Below, one piece after another: positions 8,056-15,728 of a stretch of 31,446 bases of DNA (position 1 is its first letter; every line of letters starts with the position of its first letter). The stretch spans positions 1 through 31,446 of the forward strand of contig CAZQQL010000030.1 in assembly GCA_964595455.1 (NCBI GenBank), written 5' to 3'. The notes beneath the pieces are model-generated. The model was not told the DNA's origin. It saw nothing but the letters and a program-made list of their open reading frames with translations, and made no database searches. Source of the DNA: DAOUEG01 sp964595455. Lineage in GTDB: Bacteria > Chloroflexota > Dehalococcoidia > Dehalococcoidales > RBG-16-60-22. The translations under genes and the position numbers were made by a program.

Positions 8056-8955
8056 ATGCCGCAAGAGGCTAGTTTAAGCCCGGCGATAAGGAAAAACGCA
8101 TCTCCTCGCATCAGCGAATTGAAACGTTTCATGAAAGTGTTCCTGAACCGGTGGGTCGTCGTACTCGGTATGGTGATCATCCTGTTATTCATTATTACGG
8201 CCATATTCGCTCCCTTATTGGCTCCTTATGATCCTGATAAAGTCGATATGATGAACGTACTGCTCCAGCCGAGCAGCGATCACTGGTTTGGGACTGACGC
8301 TCTCGGCAGAGATACGCTGAGCAGAACTATTTACGGGACGCGGGTGTCGTTGCTCATAGGTGTGATCGTGGTGCTATGCGGCTCAGCGGTAGGTATGGTC
8401 CTGGGATTGATCGCGGGCTATTTTGGCGGATGGGTTCATGCGATACTCATGCGGGTCATAGATGCGTTGATGGCATTTCCGATGTTAATCCTTGCGTTAC
8501 TTGTAGCCTCACTTCTGGGAGAAGGAATCAACAATGTTATCATGGCGCTGGCTGTAACGATGGTACCCGCCTATGCCAGGCTGATGTGCGGCCAGGTAAT
8601 CTCAGTGAAAGAAAATGACTACATACTGGCCGGTCGTTCCCTGGGAGCCAGTCATTCACGCATGATGTTGCGCCACCTCGCCCCTAACTGCTTTCCTCCG
8701 CTCATCGTCATGATGACCATGATGCTCGGTACGACGATATTGGCTGAAGCAGGTCTCAGCTTCCTCGGTATCGGCGTCCAGCAGCCGGTTGCCACCTGGG
8801 GCAACATGGTGAATGACGGACGCCAGTATCTTCTGGAGAACCCGGTCCTTTCTTTTGCCCCCGGGATCGCCATAATGCTTGTCGTCTACGCGTTTAATAT
8901 GGTTGGTGACGGTCTGCGGGACGCTCTTGATCCCCAGTTGCGGGGAGTGCTGTAG
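8056..8955 (+). CDS. ABC transporter permease, DppC/OppC type
   Basis: The start at 8056 follows AAGGAG at a good distance. An in-frame ATG at 8008 would overlap the DppB gene by 35 bases and adds an uncharacteristic head. The 299-residue product has the OppC N-terminal region (FLNRWVVVLGMVIILLFIITA then FAPLLAPYDPD), HWFGTDALGRDTLSRTIYG, and a BPD_transp_1 domain with about six membrane helices. The EAA loop is seen in NDYILAGRSLGASHSRMML. It ends with MVGDGLRDALDPQLRG, as the family does. It forms the second half of the membrane channel and is translationally close to the DppB gene, with 13 bp between them. Confidence 0.94.
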   Translation: MPQEASLSPAIRKNASPRISELKRFMKVFLNRWVVVLGMVIILLFIITAIFAPLLAPYDPDKVDMMNVLLQPSSDHWFGTDALGRDTLSRTIYGTRVSLLIGVIVVLCGSAVGMVLGLIAGYFGGWVHAILMRVIDALMAFPMLILALLVASLLGEGINNVIMALAVTMVPAYARLMCGQVISVKENDYILAGRSLGASHSRMMLRHLAPNCFPPLIVMMTMMLGTTILAEAGLSFLGIGVQQPVATWGNMVNDGRQYLLENPVLSFAPGIAIMLVVYAFNMVGDGLRDALDPQLRGVL

Positions 8956-8985
8956 GCAACTATAGAAAGCAGCGAGGTGATAAAA

Positions 8986-9417
8986 ATGTATGAAAAGATA
9001 GCTCGTTTCATGCGGGCATACTTCACCGCTTACAGTGAAGATGGTCAGACTGCCGAGAACATTCACATGATGGACCGGTTTTACGCGCCGGACGTCAACT
9101 TTGATGACGGAGTGGTGACCAGCCGTGAACAATGGTACCAAAGATGTCTGGTGCATCCCGCTGTTCAGGACAAATTGACCTGCCAGCATTTGTTCATCGA
9201 TGAAAAACAGAACGAAGCCGGCGCATTGCTCAAAACGCAGGCAATTGAGAGAGCTACCGGGGAAGTCCTGGTCGAACTGAAGATGAACGTCCTTTATACC
9301 TTGAGGATAGACAACAAACAGGATATCAAGATCGCCCACGTCAGGGTGTTCCTGGAATCGGACCCCGCCAAAGCATCCAGGCTCATTGAAGTGTACGCGA
9401 TAGGGCCGAAGAAATAA
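8986..9417 (+). CDS. NTF2-like (SnoaL-like fold) protein of unknown function
   Basis: The ATG at 8986 is chosen because AGGTGA sits five bases before it; a GTG nine bases upstream overlaps that site. The 143-residue protein has the alpha-plus-beta pattern of the NTF2/SnoaL superfamily. An N-terminal helix (KIARFMRAYFTAY) leads into MMDRFYAPDVNFDDGVVTSR, then strands such as GEVLVELKMNVLYTLRID and KIAHVRVFLESD. There is no signal peptide. Members are small dimeric proteins that act as isomerases, dehydratases, hydrolases or ligand-binding factors, often inside catabolic clusters. It ends the rightward gene block, 30 bp after the permease gene. The fold assignment is by pattern and the role is not known. 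Confidence 0.72.
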   Translation: MYEKIARFMRAYFTAYSEDGQTAENIHMMDRFYAPDVNFDDGVVTSREQWYQRCLVHPAVQDKLTCQHLFIDEKQNEAGALLKTQAIERATGEVLVELKMNVLYTLRIDNKQDIKIAHVRVFLESDPAKASRLIEVYAIGPKK

Positions 9418-9419
9418 TC

Positions 9420-9447
9420 AAGGCGGAGCTTTAACCATCTCCGCCTT
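9420..9447. terminator. Bidirectional hairpin between convergent gene blocks
   Basis: A perfect 9-bp stem (AAGGCGGAG at 9420-9428 with CTCCGCCTT at 9439-9447) and a 10-base loop sit two bases after the stop of the NTF2-like gene and 58 bp beyond the end of the leftward operon. The arms start with AA and end with TT, and the right side continues with T-rich but interrupted sequence. Placement between converging genes makes a shared terminator the best reading. Confidence 0.7.
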
Positions 9448-9504
9448 ATCATTCTCATTTGGTCCGGTTGTTCCCCGCTATGGTGGCCTGAGGAACGGTG
9501 TCGT

Positions 9505-9744
9505 CTACCCGCCTTCGATAACCTGCAGCAAGGTTACCTCGAGTAACTCTTTTGCCATGTAATCTTCACGGGCAGCCAGCGCGACCAGTTCTTCGTAAGA
9601 GTGAACCGTTTGCCCTTCGACCATAAAGACAGCATGTTCGAAGTCGAGGGAACTCCCGGCTTGTTCCATGTCCAGTACATGCCATTCGTCAGTGCCGGAC
9701 GGTAGTTTTATCTTCAGTCTGGGGAATCCAGCGTTCCGGTTCAT
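9505..9744 (-). CDS. Small hypothetical protein at the end of the Mo-hydroxylase operon
   Basis: This 79-residue protein is not one I recognise. It is acidic, has no membrane segment or signal peptide, and contains no cysteine. Predicted short strands (PRLKIKLPSG, HAVFMVEGQTV) are followed by a helical C-terminal half (YEELVALAAREDYMAKELLE). The segment VEGQTVHSYEELVALAARED looks like a small alpha/beta domain. It starts 19 bp after the stop of the FAD/GltD fusion gene, on the same strand, with a GTGGAAAC sequence just before the ATG as a modest ribosome site. Position suggests an accessory or assembly role for the molybdenum enzyme, but this is only a guess from location. Confidence 0.55.
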   Translation of the reverse strand: MNRNAGFPRLKIKLPSGTDEWHVLDMEQAGSSLDFEHAVFMVEGQTVHSYEELVALAAREDYMAKELLEVTLLQVIEGG

Positions 9745-9763
9745 GTTTCCACAACCGCTACGG

Positions 9764-12136
9764 CTACCTGCATGCCAGTATAGCGCGTTTTACCAGGGTT
9801 TTGGCTATCTGTATCTTGAACTTGTTGTATGGCAGGGCAATCGCATCCGCCACCACCGCAGCACCGGCTTCGTCGGCGGTTTCTTCATCGATTGCTTTGC
9901 CGATGATATAGCCCTCGGCTTTCGTTGCCCGATACGGATTGCTGTAGACGGCATTCAGACAGACCCTTGCGGACTTTACCACACCGCCTTCGGTCCGGAT
10001 GGCTGCCACGCAGTTGACGATAGGAAAGTCGATCGACTTTCTCATGGCGAACTTGATGAAAGCGCTATTGATGCCGGATTTGGGCTTCGGTATCCGTATT
10101 TCAGTTACGATTTCATCGTCTTCGAGTGCGGTAGGCTTCAGCCCCCGGTCGGCCACCCAGAAATCATCGGCTTTGATGGTTCGTTTGGAGGTTACTATCG
10201 TTGCGTCGAGGGCGACAAGGGCCGGCGCTGTATCGGAAGGATTCACGCCGTCGCACCCGCAATTGAAACACCGGCGAGCTTCCGTTGCAACTTGATCATA
10301 ATCCAAGCCACGTGCATCTTCGGCGTCAAGGGTGACCTGAGATGCCGGGACCTCAGGAGTTCTTACCCTGGTGGTATGTTCCAACTCACTACTGGAGGCC
10401 CTTTGAAGGTGTTCTATTTTCTTCTCGGGTTCAGGCAGCGCCTGCCCACCGAGATGCTGGTTGATCGATGACGCAGCCCTGCGTCCGGCGGCGATTGCTG
10501 CCACGACAGAGGCTGAACCGGAGGGAATGGTGGCATCACCGCCGGCGAAAACCCCGGCAAGGTTCGTCGCTTGTGTGGTAACGTCAACCGCTACCAGTCC
10601 TCGCGCTTGCTCCAGCAGGTCACCAGTCCAGGACAGGTCGGGACGCTGGCCGATTGCCAGCATGACCTGGTCCGCTTCGATCTTTTCTTTAACCGATGTA
10701 TCGTAGACGGGAGAGAACCGGTGCTGGCTGTCATAGACGGAAGAGCAGCGTACCAGTTCCATGCCGGCCAGTTGTCCGTTGTTCTTGATGACGGCGGAAG
10801 GTCCCCAGGATGGCATCAGCTTGATTCCTTCTTTTTGAGCTTGGATAACTTCTTCCCGCAGAGCCGGCATTTCAGCTTCGGATTCGAGACATGCTACCGT
10901 CACATTTCGAACCCCTAGCCGCCTGGCCGTGATGGCCACATCCATCGCCACGCTGCCGCCACCGATAACGAGGAGGTTCTTCGCCGGTCGTTTCCTCTCT
11001 CCATTGGCGACCTGTTTCAGGAATGCGAGGCCGAACGTCAGCAGGTCCTCATCCTCGATGCCGAGAGAAGCCTGTTTCCAGGCCCCGGTAGCGCAGAACA
11101 CCGCATCATACTCGCCCTTGATCTTTTCAAGGGTAACATCTTTACCAACGGTGGTCCGACACTGGAAGCGAATGCCCATGTTCTCAAGAGCCTTTATCTG
11201 TTTCCTGACGTCATCCTGTTGCAGACGGTACGCCGGGATCCCGTACATCAGCATGCCGCCCGGTTCATCGAATTCCTCGATGACCGCTACAGCATGGCCG
11301 AGGTTTCTCAGGTAGTATGCGGCGGTAAGTCCCGCCGGGCCGGAACCGATGACGGCCACTCGTTTGCCGCTTTCTTTTTGGGGCGGACGATAAAACTCAT
11401 CGGCATGAGCGAGGATGTAATCGCCGACAGCGCGTTCAATCAAGCGTATCGATACCGATTCGTCGAGTTCGTTGCGGTTACATTCGCTTTCACAGAAATG
11501 AGGGCAGATCCGTCCTGTCATTGCCGCAAGGGGATTATACTCGATCAATGCCTTCGCGGCTTTTTCCAGGGCCCCGTCCCTGATGCTGGCAAGATAGCCG
11601 GGTATATCCGTGCCGGCCGGACATTTTTGGGCACAGGGCGGATCGCCGACCCTGACTGCCCCGAAAATCGAGTGGTAGCGGTTGTCCCCGAGTACGGCGT
11701 GGCACATCTTGCCGCCTTTTCTGATGCAGTCGAACCGGTTTTCCTCTTTCCGGAAATACCAGCACCGGATGAGCTGACAGATGTTTCCGCCAATCGTACC
11801 CATTTCCCTGACATGAGGCGAAGCTGTCCTGCCGGCAGCCTCGGCGAGTGCCGGGTAGTCCGCTTTAACAATGGAGTTGACGGAGATATCATGGAGACGA
11901 GCCAGGGCGCCAATCCTGAGCGTCCCGTTCTCTTCCGTGATGTAGTCCATACCGGGAATGGATTTGAGATTGATCAGGGCTTCGGGGTAGTCATCGAGTA
12001 TCTCAAATCTCATCGTGCCGATCACGTCAGTGCCGCCTGCGATAATCCAGGCTTTGCCTCCATATTTCTGAAGCAGCGAGGTAGCGTCTTCAATCGAGGA
12101 AGCATCGATATGGTCGAATTTCATTAAGCTCTTCAT
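9764..12136 (-). CDS. Mo-hydroxylase FAD subunit with an inserted GltD-like NAD(P)H/FAD/Fe-S module
   Basis: The 790-residue product is a medium (FAD) subunit of the xanthine dehydrogenase family, split by a complete second enzyme module. Residues about 6-160 are the first part of the FAD domain (IIAGGTDVIG at 31-40, MGTIGGN at 112-118). Cys125, Cys137 and Cys145 resemble the extra [4Fe-4S] loop of the 4-hydroxybenzoyl-CoA reductase beta subunit. Residues about 165-627 are GltD-like: cluster cysteines at 168, 172, 211, 215 and 219, dinucleotide motifs VIGSGPAGL (262-270) and VIGGGSVAM (390-398), then AGGDATIPSGSASVV, ending in RRCFNCGC. From 629 the FAD domain resumes (VNPSDTAPALVALDA) and closes with a CO_deh_flav_C domain. 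The reading frame is continuous. An internal ATG at 12124, preceded by GAAGAG, could be the true start. Confidence 0.9.
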   Translation of the reverse strand: MKSLMKFDHIDASSIEDATSLLQKYGGKAWIIAGGTDVIGTMRFEILDDYPEALINLKSIPGMDYITEENGTLRIGALARLHDISVNSIVKADYPALAEAAGRTASPHVREMGTIGGNICQLIRCWYFRKEENRFDCIRKGGKMCHAVLGDNRYHSIFGAVRVGDPPCAQKCPAGTDIPGYLASIRDGALEKAAKALIEYNPLAAMTGRICPHFCESECNRNELDESVSIRLIERAVGDYILAHADEFYRPPQKESGKRVAVIGSGPAGLTAAYYLRNLGHAVAVIEEFDEPGGMLMYGIPAYRLQQDDVRKQIKALENMGIRFQCRTTVGKDVTLEKIKGEYDAVFCATGAWKQASLGIEDEDLLTFGLAFLKQVANGERKRPAKNLLVIGGGSVAMDVAITARRLGVRNVTVACLESEAEMPALREEVIQAQKEGIKLMPSWGPSAVIKNNGQLAGMELVRCSSVYDSQHRFSPVYDTSVKEKIEADQVMLAIGQRPDLSWTGDLLEQARGLVAVDVTTQATNLAGVFAGGDATIPSGSASVVAAIAAGRRAASSINQHLGGQALPEPEKKIEHLQRASSSELEHTTRVRTPEVPASQVTLDAEDARGLDYDQVATEARRCFNCGCDGVNPSDTAPALVALDATIVTSKRTIKADDFWVADRGLKPTALEDDEIVTEIRIPKPKSGINSAFIKFAMRKSIDFPIVNCVAAIRTEGGVVKSARVCLNAVYSNPYRATKAEGYIIGKAIDEETADEAGAAVVADAIALPYNKFKIQIAKTLVKRAILACR

Positions 12137-12148
12137 TGTACTGCTTTA

Positions 12149-14566
12149 CTATGCCTTTCCAAGCGCTTGCAGGACCCGTTCCGGGGTAACCGGAGTGTAT
12201 TCGAGCCATTTACCAATAGCGTTATAAACCGCCGGAACGAGTAACGCCGCAGCCGTGGCGGCCTTGCCGGCTTCACTGCAGCCGTAGAGTCCATAGGGAC
12301 TGTAGCCAAGATGTGTTTCCACGAGAGGAGATTCGATGTCCCCAAGATCAAGTATTGTCAAAACCGGGTAACCCAGGAAATTGTCATTCAGTTTGACTCC
12401 GGTCCGGGGGTCATAGAAAATAGCCTCGGTAGCGGAAACACCGATACCTTCATACGCACCGCCGTATAGCTGTGCTTCATTTACGTTGGGGTTGATCGAT
12501 TGGCCGAGGTCGTAGGAGTGAACGAGTTTCGTTACCTCTACCTGTCCGGTTTCCGTATCTACCTCGACCTCTATAAAACAGGCTTGTCTGGCCATACTGA
12601 ACTGTTCGCCTGGATTGTAAGGCTCAGGAGGTGTTACCGAAGCGAAAAAGGGACCACTCTCCATCCATCCGGTCATGTGGGATGAAACGATCTTACTGAC
12701 TTCTATCCGGTTATCCGGGTTGGCCTTTTCATAGATCATGCCGTCTCTTATATCGATATCTCCGATGGCCTTTCCTTCAAAAGGAGAGGGTTTCGGCGGG
12801 GGTTGGAAGCCAGGGAAGCCTCCTGGCACCGGAATGGGCTTCAAGGCACATTCGAGAAGTTGCTTCTTTAATTCCCTGGCGGTCAGTATGAGGCCGTAGG
12901 AATTAATCGAGGACCCCATGGAACCGGCCGGGTGCGCCGCGTCGAAGGAAGCAAATTCTTTGAACTCGATCTTAACATCTTCATACCGGATTCCCAGCTC
13001 GTCAGCTACAATCTGGCAGTAGGTCGTCGGGGCGGACTGCCCGCAATCGCAGCGGCGGAAAAAGATGGTTACGCTGCCATCCCGGGCCATGGATATGCCC
13101 GGATGGGGATGATTACCCGTACTGTAACGGTTACCGGTGGCCCAACTGGCAACCGCATAGAAACCGACGCCGTGCATCTTGCCGTCAGGCAGCTTCCTTG
13201 TGGCCGGCGGATGCCATTTATTGTCCCAATCAAAAGCAGTTTTGCCGGCTTCCACTACCTCTTTGAGACTGTCCCTGACGGGCATTCCGAGTTTCTTTTT
13301 GACGTTTTCGTCAAGCCATGCCATATCATGGCCTTTGGCGCCGTCATTAATGAGCTGTACCTTAATAGGGTCCATGCCCAGATGCGCTGCCACTTTATTT
13401 ATGACCATATTGGCCAGCGTGCAGTTCTCGGCGCCGTCTTTCCAGCAGGATTCATGACCTTTGCTCCAGTAGGCGTGGATCTGGCGAACGTATACGTTGG
13501 GTGTCTTGATAACATCAATGAATTTCGAATGAATAGGATGGCCTTCATGCTGATAGAGTTCAATTTTGATAGCTACTATCGTCCCGTCATTGTTGAAGCC
13601 TAATTTGTAGCGGCCCACCCCGGTCTCGTAGCTTGTTCCTTCCCAGGACATGCCATAGTCATCGATGAGCTTAACCGGCCGATGGGTCTTTTTGGTCGCA
13701 ATGACCGCATACCGACATAACTGAGCTGAATAACCCATCTGATTGGCGCCGAACATGGCACCGTTGTGAGGTGTGTGGAATTTCAGTTTCACGTCGGTAT
13801 CGAATTCCGGCAGTATCCCGAACCTGATGTCCCTGCCGGGAGCTCCCCCGTGGAACCAGAATTCCAATTCGCCGCCCGTTCCTTCCTCTTCCCCCTTCCA
13901 GTGAGCTACCATACAGCCGGGTTCCGGGGTAGCCCATATATCATCCTCAACTTTTATCAGTGAAAATTCTACGATGTTATCACTTTCGGCAAAACCCTTC
14001 TCGACATCTCCCTGGTTGATGATGACAATATCTTTTAAAACATTATTTTTATTATTGATTTCCGGGTGCAACAAAGGAGCATCGGGCTTTAGCGCCTCTT
14101 CCGGATCTAAAATGAAGGGCAGTTGCTCCCATTCGATACCTTTTGCGATCAACTTAAGTGCCTGATCGCACACCTCCTCACTATCCCCGACGACGATGGC
14201 TCCTACTCTTACCCCGAAAAAGTCAGCAGTGTCAGGAAGAATGGAATCCCGCCACCAGTACCAGCCCATTTCTCTTGGAAAATAGTCTTTCAAGTCAATA
14301 GTCTCGTCATCGTATCGGATAACTGTCCAGATTCCCGGCAGGGCTTCTGCTTTGCTGGTGTCCATGTTCTTGATGCGGGCGTGGGCATGAGGAGACCGAT
14401 ACAATTTCGCATACAGCATACCCGGGAGGTAGACGTCATTGGCGTATACCGCCCTTCCGGTGACCTTTTCAGCAGCTTCTTTCGGGCGAAGGCCGCGTTT
14501 GCCGATATATCCATCCTTCGGCGGTCTCCAAAGCCATGGTTTGTTCTCTGCTGGTTGTTCTACCAT
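12149..14566 (-). CDS. Molybdopterin-binding large subunit, xanthine dehydrogenase/4-hydroxybenzoyl-CoA reductase family
   Basis: This 805-residue protein carries the catalytic Mo cofactor of a three-subunit hydroxylase. The N-terminal Ald_Xan_dh_C domain is marked by RGLRPKEAAEKVTGRAVYAN and AKLYRSPHAHARI. Later markers are RRCDCGQSAPTTYCQIVADE, AAHPAGSMGSSINSYG and the C-terminal YGCSEAGKAATAAAL, where Glu765 matches the catalytic glutamate of the family. Two spots are unusual: the first Mo-cofactor segment reads FHGGAPGRDIRFGI, and the usual Arg-Gly-Phe-Gly type motif is replaced by KGHESCWKDGAENC. The substrate therefore may differ from known aldehydes, purines, CO or hydroxybenzoyl-CoA. 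The start lies one base after the stop of the small subunit gene. No Tat signal is seen, so it should be cytoplasmic. Confidence 0.9.
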   Translation of the reverse strand: MVEQPAENKPWLWRPPKDGYIGKRGLRPKEAAEKVTGRAVYANDVYLPGMLYAKLYRSPHAHARIKNMDTSKAEALPGIWTVIRYDDETIDLKDYFPREMGWYWWRDSILPDTADFFGVRVGAIVVGDSEEVCDQALKLIAKGIEWEQLPFILDPEEALKPDAPLLHPEINNKNNVLKDIVIINQGDVEKGFAESDNIVEFSLIKVEDDIWATPEPGCMVAHWKGEEEGTGGELEFWFHGGAPGRDIRFGILPEFDTDVKLKFHTPHNGAMFGANQMGYSAQLCRYAVIATKKTHRPVKLIDDYGMSWEGTSYETGVGRYKLGFNNDGTIVAIKIELYQHEGHPIHSKFIDVIKTPNVYVRQIHAYWSKGHESCWKDGAENCTLANMVINKVAAHLGMDPIKVQLINDGAKGHDMAWLDENVKKKLGMPVRDSLKEVVEAGKTAFDWDNKWHPPATRKLPDGKMHGVGFYAVASWATGNRYSTGNHPHPGISMARDGSVTIFFRRCDCGQSAPTTYCQIVADELGIRYEDVKIEFKEFASFDAAHPAGSMGSSINSYGLILTARELKKQLLECALKPIPVPGGFPGFQPPPKPSPFEGKAIGDIDIRDGMIYEKANPDNRIEVSKIVSSHMTGWMESGPFFASVTPPEPYNPGEQFSMARQACFIEVEVDTETGQVEVTKLVHSYDLGQSINPNVNEAQLYGGAYEGIGVSATEAIFYDPRTGVKLNDNFLGYPVLTILDLGDIESPLVETHLGYSPYGLYGCSEAGKAATAAALLVPAVYNAIGKWLEYTPVTPERVLQALGKA

Positions 14567-14567
14567 T

Positions 14568-15113
14568 TCAGTTTTCCCCTCTTAATGCCCGGGCTGCTTC
14601 CTGGATAGCCTTAATATGCACCGGATAAGTACCGCAACGGCAGATGTTACCGCCGAGAGCCTCTTTGATTTCATCCGCAGTTGGATCCGGATTCCGGTCC
14701 AGTAAGGCCTTGGCTGTTACCAGGAAACCCGGAGTACAATACCCGCATTGCGCTACCCAGTTTCTGATATAAGAATCAACCAGGGGGTGTTTTGCGTCAG
14801 CGATCCCCTCAGCTGTCTCGATGACCGCTCCTTCACATTCTACGGCTAACAGCGTACACGACAGGACTGCTCGCCCATCCATAATGACGGAGCAAGAGCC
14901 GCACGCACCGTATCCTCCGCACATGTCTTTGACCGACGTGAAACCGAGTTCTTTCCGAAGTACATCTCGCAGGGTACAGTTCGGTTGGGCCTGGATACGG
15001 TATTCTTTCCGGTTTACCGTAAAGCTCACGCTTTGTGACGGGCGAACAGAGGGAGCGTCGTTACATGAACTTATCCTGGCGTCTTCAGATTGGTTTTTTG
15101 TCATTTCTGTCAT
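14568..15113 (-). CDS. [2Fe-2S] small subunit of the Mo-hydroxylase
   Basis: This 181-residue protein has an N-terminal extension of about 27 residues followed by the two usual domains. The plant-ferredoxin-like domain binds the first [2Fe-2S] cluster through Cys65, Cys71, Cys74 and Cys86. The helical [2Fe-2S]-binding domain has CGYCTPGF (Cys123, Cys126) and ICRCGTYP (Cys158, Cys160). The spacing between Cys65 and Cys71 is five residues, one more than the usual four of this family. Its role is to carry electrons between the Mo centre and the FAD subunit. AGGGA precedes the ATG. It is the first gene of the operon and lies just downstream of a predicted promoter and palindrome. Confidence 0.93.
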   Translation of the reverse strand: MTEMTKNQSEDARISSCNDAPSVRPSQSVSFTVNRKEYRIQAQPNCTLRDVLRKELGFTSVKDMCGGYGACGSCSVIMDGRAVLSCTLLAVECEGAVIETAEGIADAKHPLVDSYIRNWVAQCGYCTPGFLVTAKALLDRNPDPTADEIKEALGGNICRCGTYPVHIKAIQEAARALRGEN

Positions 15114-15176
15114 GATTTTTCCCTGTTTTTATTCCCGGTTCGATTCTAGCAGAGGGTATTCCAATAGATTTTTTAA

Positions 15177-15188
15177 TACGTATACGTA
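15177..15188. promoter_or_regulatory. 12-bp perfect palindrome, possible operator
   Basis: TACGTATACGTA is its own reverse complement. It lies 64 bp before the small-subunit start and just after the expected transcription start of the promoter at 15201-15230, where a bound repressor would block transcription. A shorter palindrome, ATAC-T-GTAT at 15206-15214, lies in the promoter spacer and overlaps the -10 by one base. The cognate regulator is not known. Confidence 0.4.
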
Positions 15189-15200
15189 CATCATGCGACC

Positions 15201-15230
15201 AATATATACTGTATCGTCACCAGATGTCAA
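15201..15230 (-). promoter_or_regulatory. Predicted sigma-70-type promoter of the Mo-hydroxylase operon
   Basis: On the minus strand TTGACA (15230-15225) is followed after 18 bases by TATATT (15206-15201). The first hexamer is the exact consensus and the second matches five of six positions. Transcription would start near 15194, giving a leader of about 80 bases before the small-subunit ATG at 15113. Confidence 0.55.
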
Positions 15231-15728
15231 ATCAGAGAGAAAACAGGGAAGAAATGTGAAAAGCGTGAGCAACTGTTGGGAGGATATCCGGGTCCGTGTA
15301 GCGGCTTTAAGGAGCTACAGGATCAGTTAATGATTTCCAGAAATGGGTTTGAGCGAACCAGATGATCAATCCTTAACGGACCTAAGAAGTCAAACTATAG
15401 AAACGAGTTCAAAGACCCTCTGTTCCGTCTACCGACAATAACGCCAGCCAGCGTTAAATCTCAGCTCTGCAAGTGGAAGATCTACAAATAAACCTGGGAT
15501 CATGGACCAAAAAATTGACGCCGAATACCTTGGTTCTGTCCACCGTACAGTAGCGCCCGCCACCATCAAAGAAACGATACTAAAAGTCAAATTACACCAC
15601 TAATTTTTAAGCCAAACTCAACTCCAAGCTGCTTTCACTATTCGATTTCTGTTCTGATTTGAGCGGTTTTATATCATGGAGGGCGGCTATAGCCATGAGC
15701 TGAAAAGTACGCGAACGACTAACCACAG

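Larger units (their letters stand above)
15114..15728. other. 615-bp intergenic region between the two leftward operons
   Basis: Apart from the promoter and palindrome near its left end, I see no convincing gene here. It holds a 24-codon GTG frame starting at 15256 and a 33-codon ATG frame at 15502-15603, neither with a clear ribosome site or recognisable product. The right half is AT-richer than the flanking genes. No clear terminator for the operon ending at 15729 was found; a short GGCTATAGCC palindrome near 15690 is not a usable hairpin. Confidence 0.6.

Noticed and set aside
11219..12127. 302-codon open frame on the plus strand
   Set aside because: It is opposite the FAD/GltD fusion gene, whose motifs are clear along its whole length; no domain or ribosome site supports the antisense frame.
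9764..12136. Possibility that the fusion gene is a chimeric assembly of two genes
   Set aside because: Both halves of the FAD domain are present once, in order, in one frame with clean junctions on both sides of the insert; a misassembly would not likely keep this.
15502..15603. 33-codon frame in the intergenic region
   Set aside because: No clear ribosome site, no recognisable sequence, and length expected by chance; kept only as a note in the intergenic entry.
15670..15705. Palindrome around GGCTATAGCC as a terminator for the OYE operon
   Set aside because: The perfect part has no loop, the alternative stem is only five pairs with a 13-base loop, and there is no T run.
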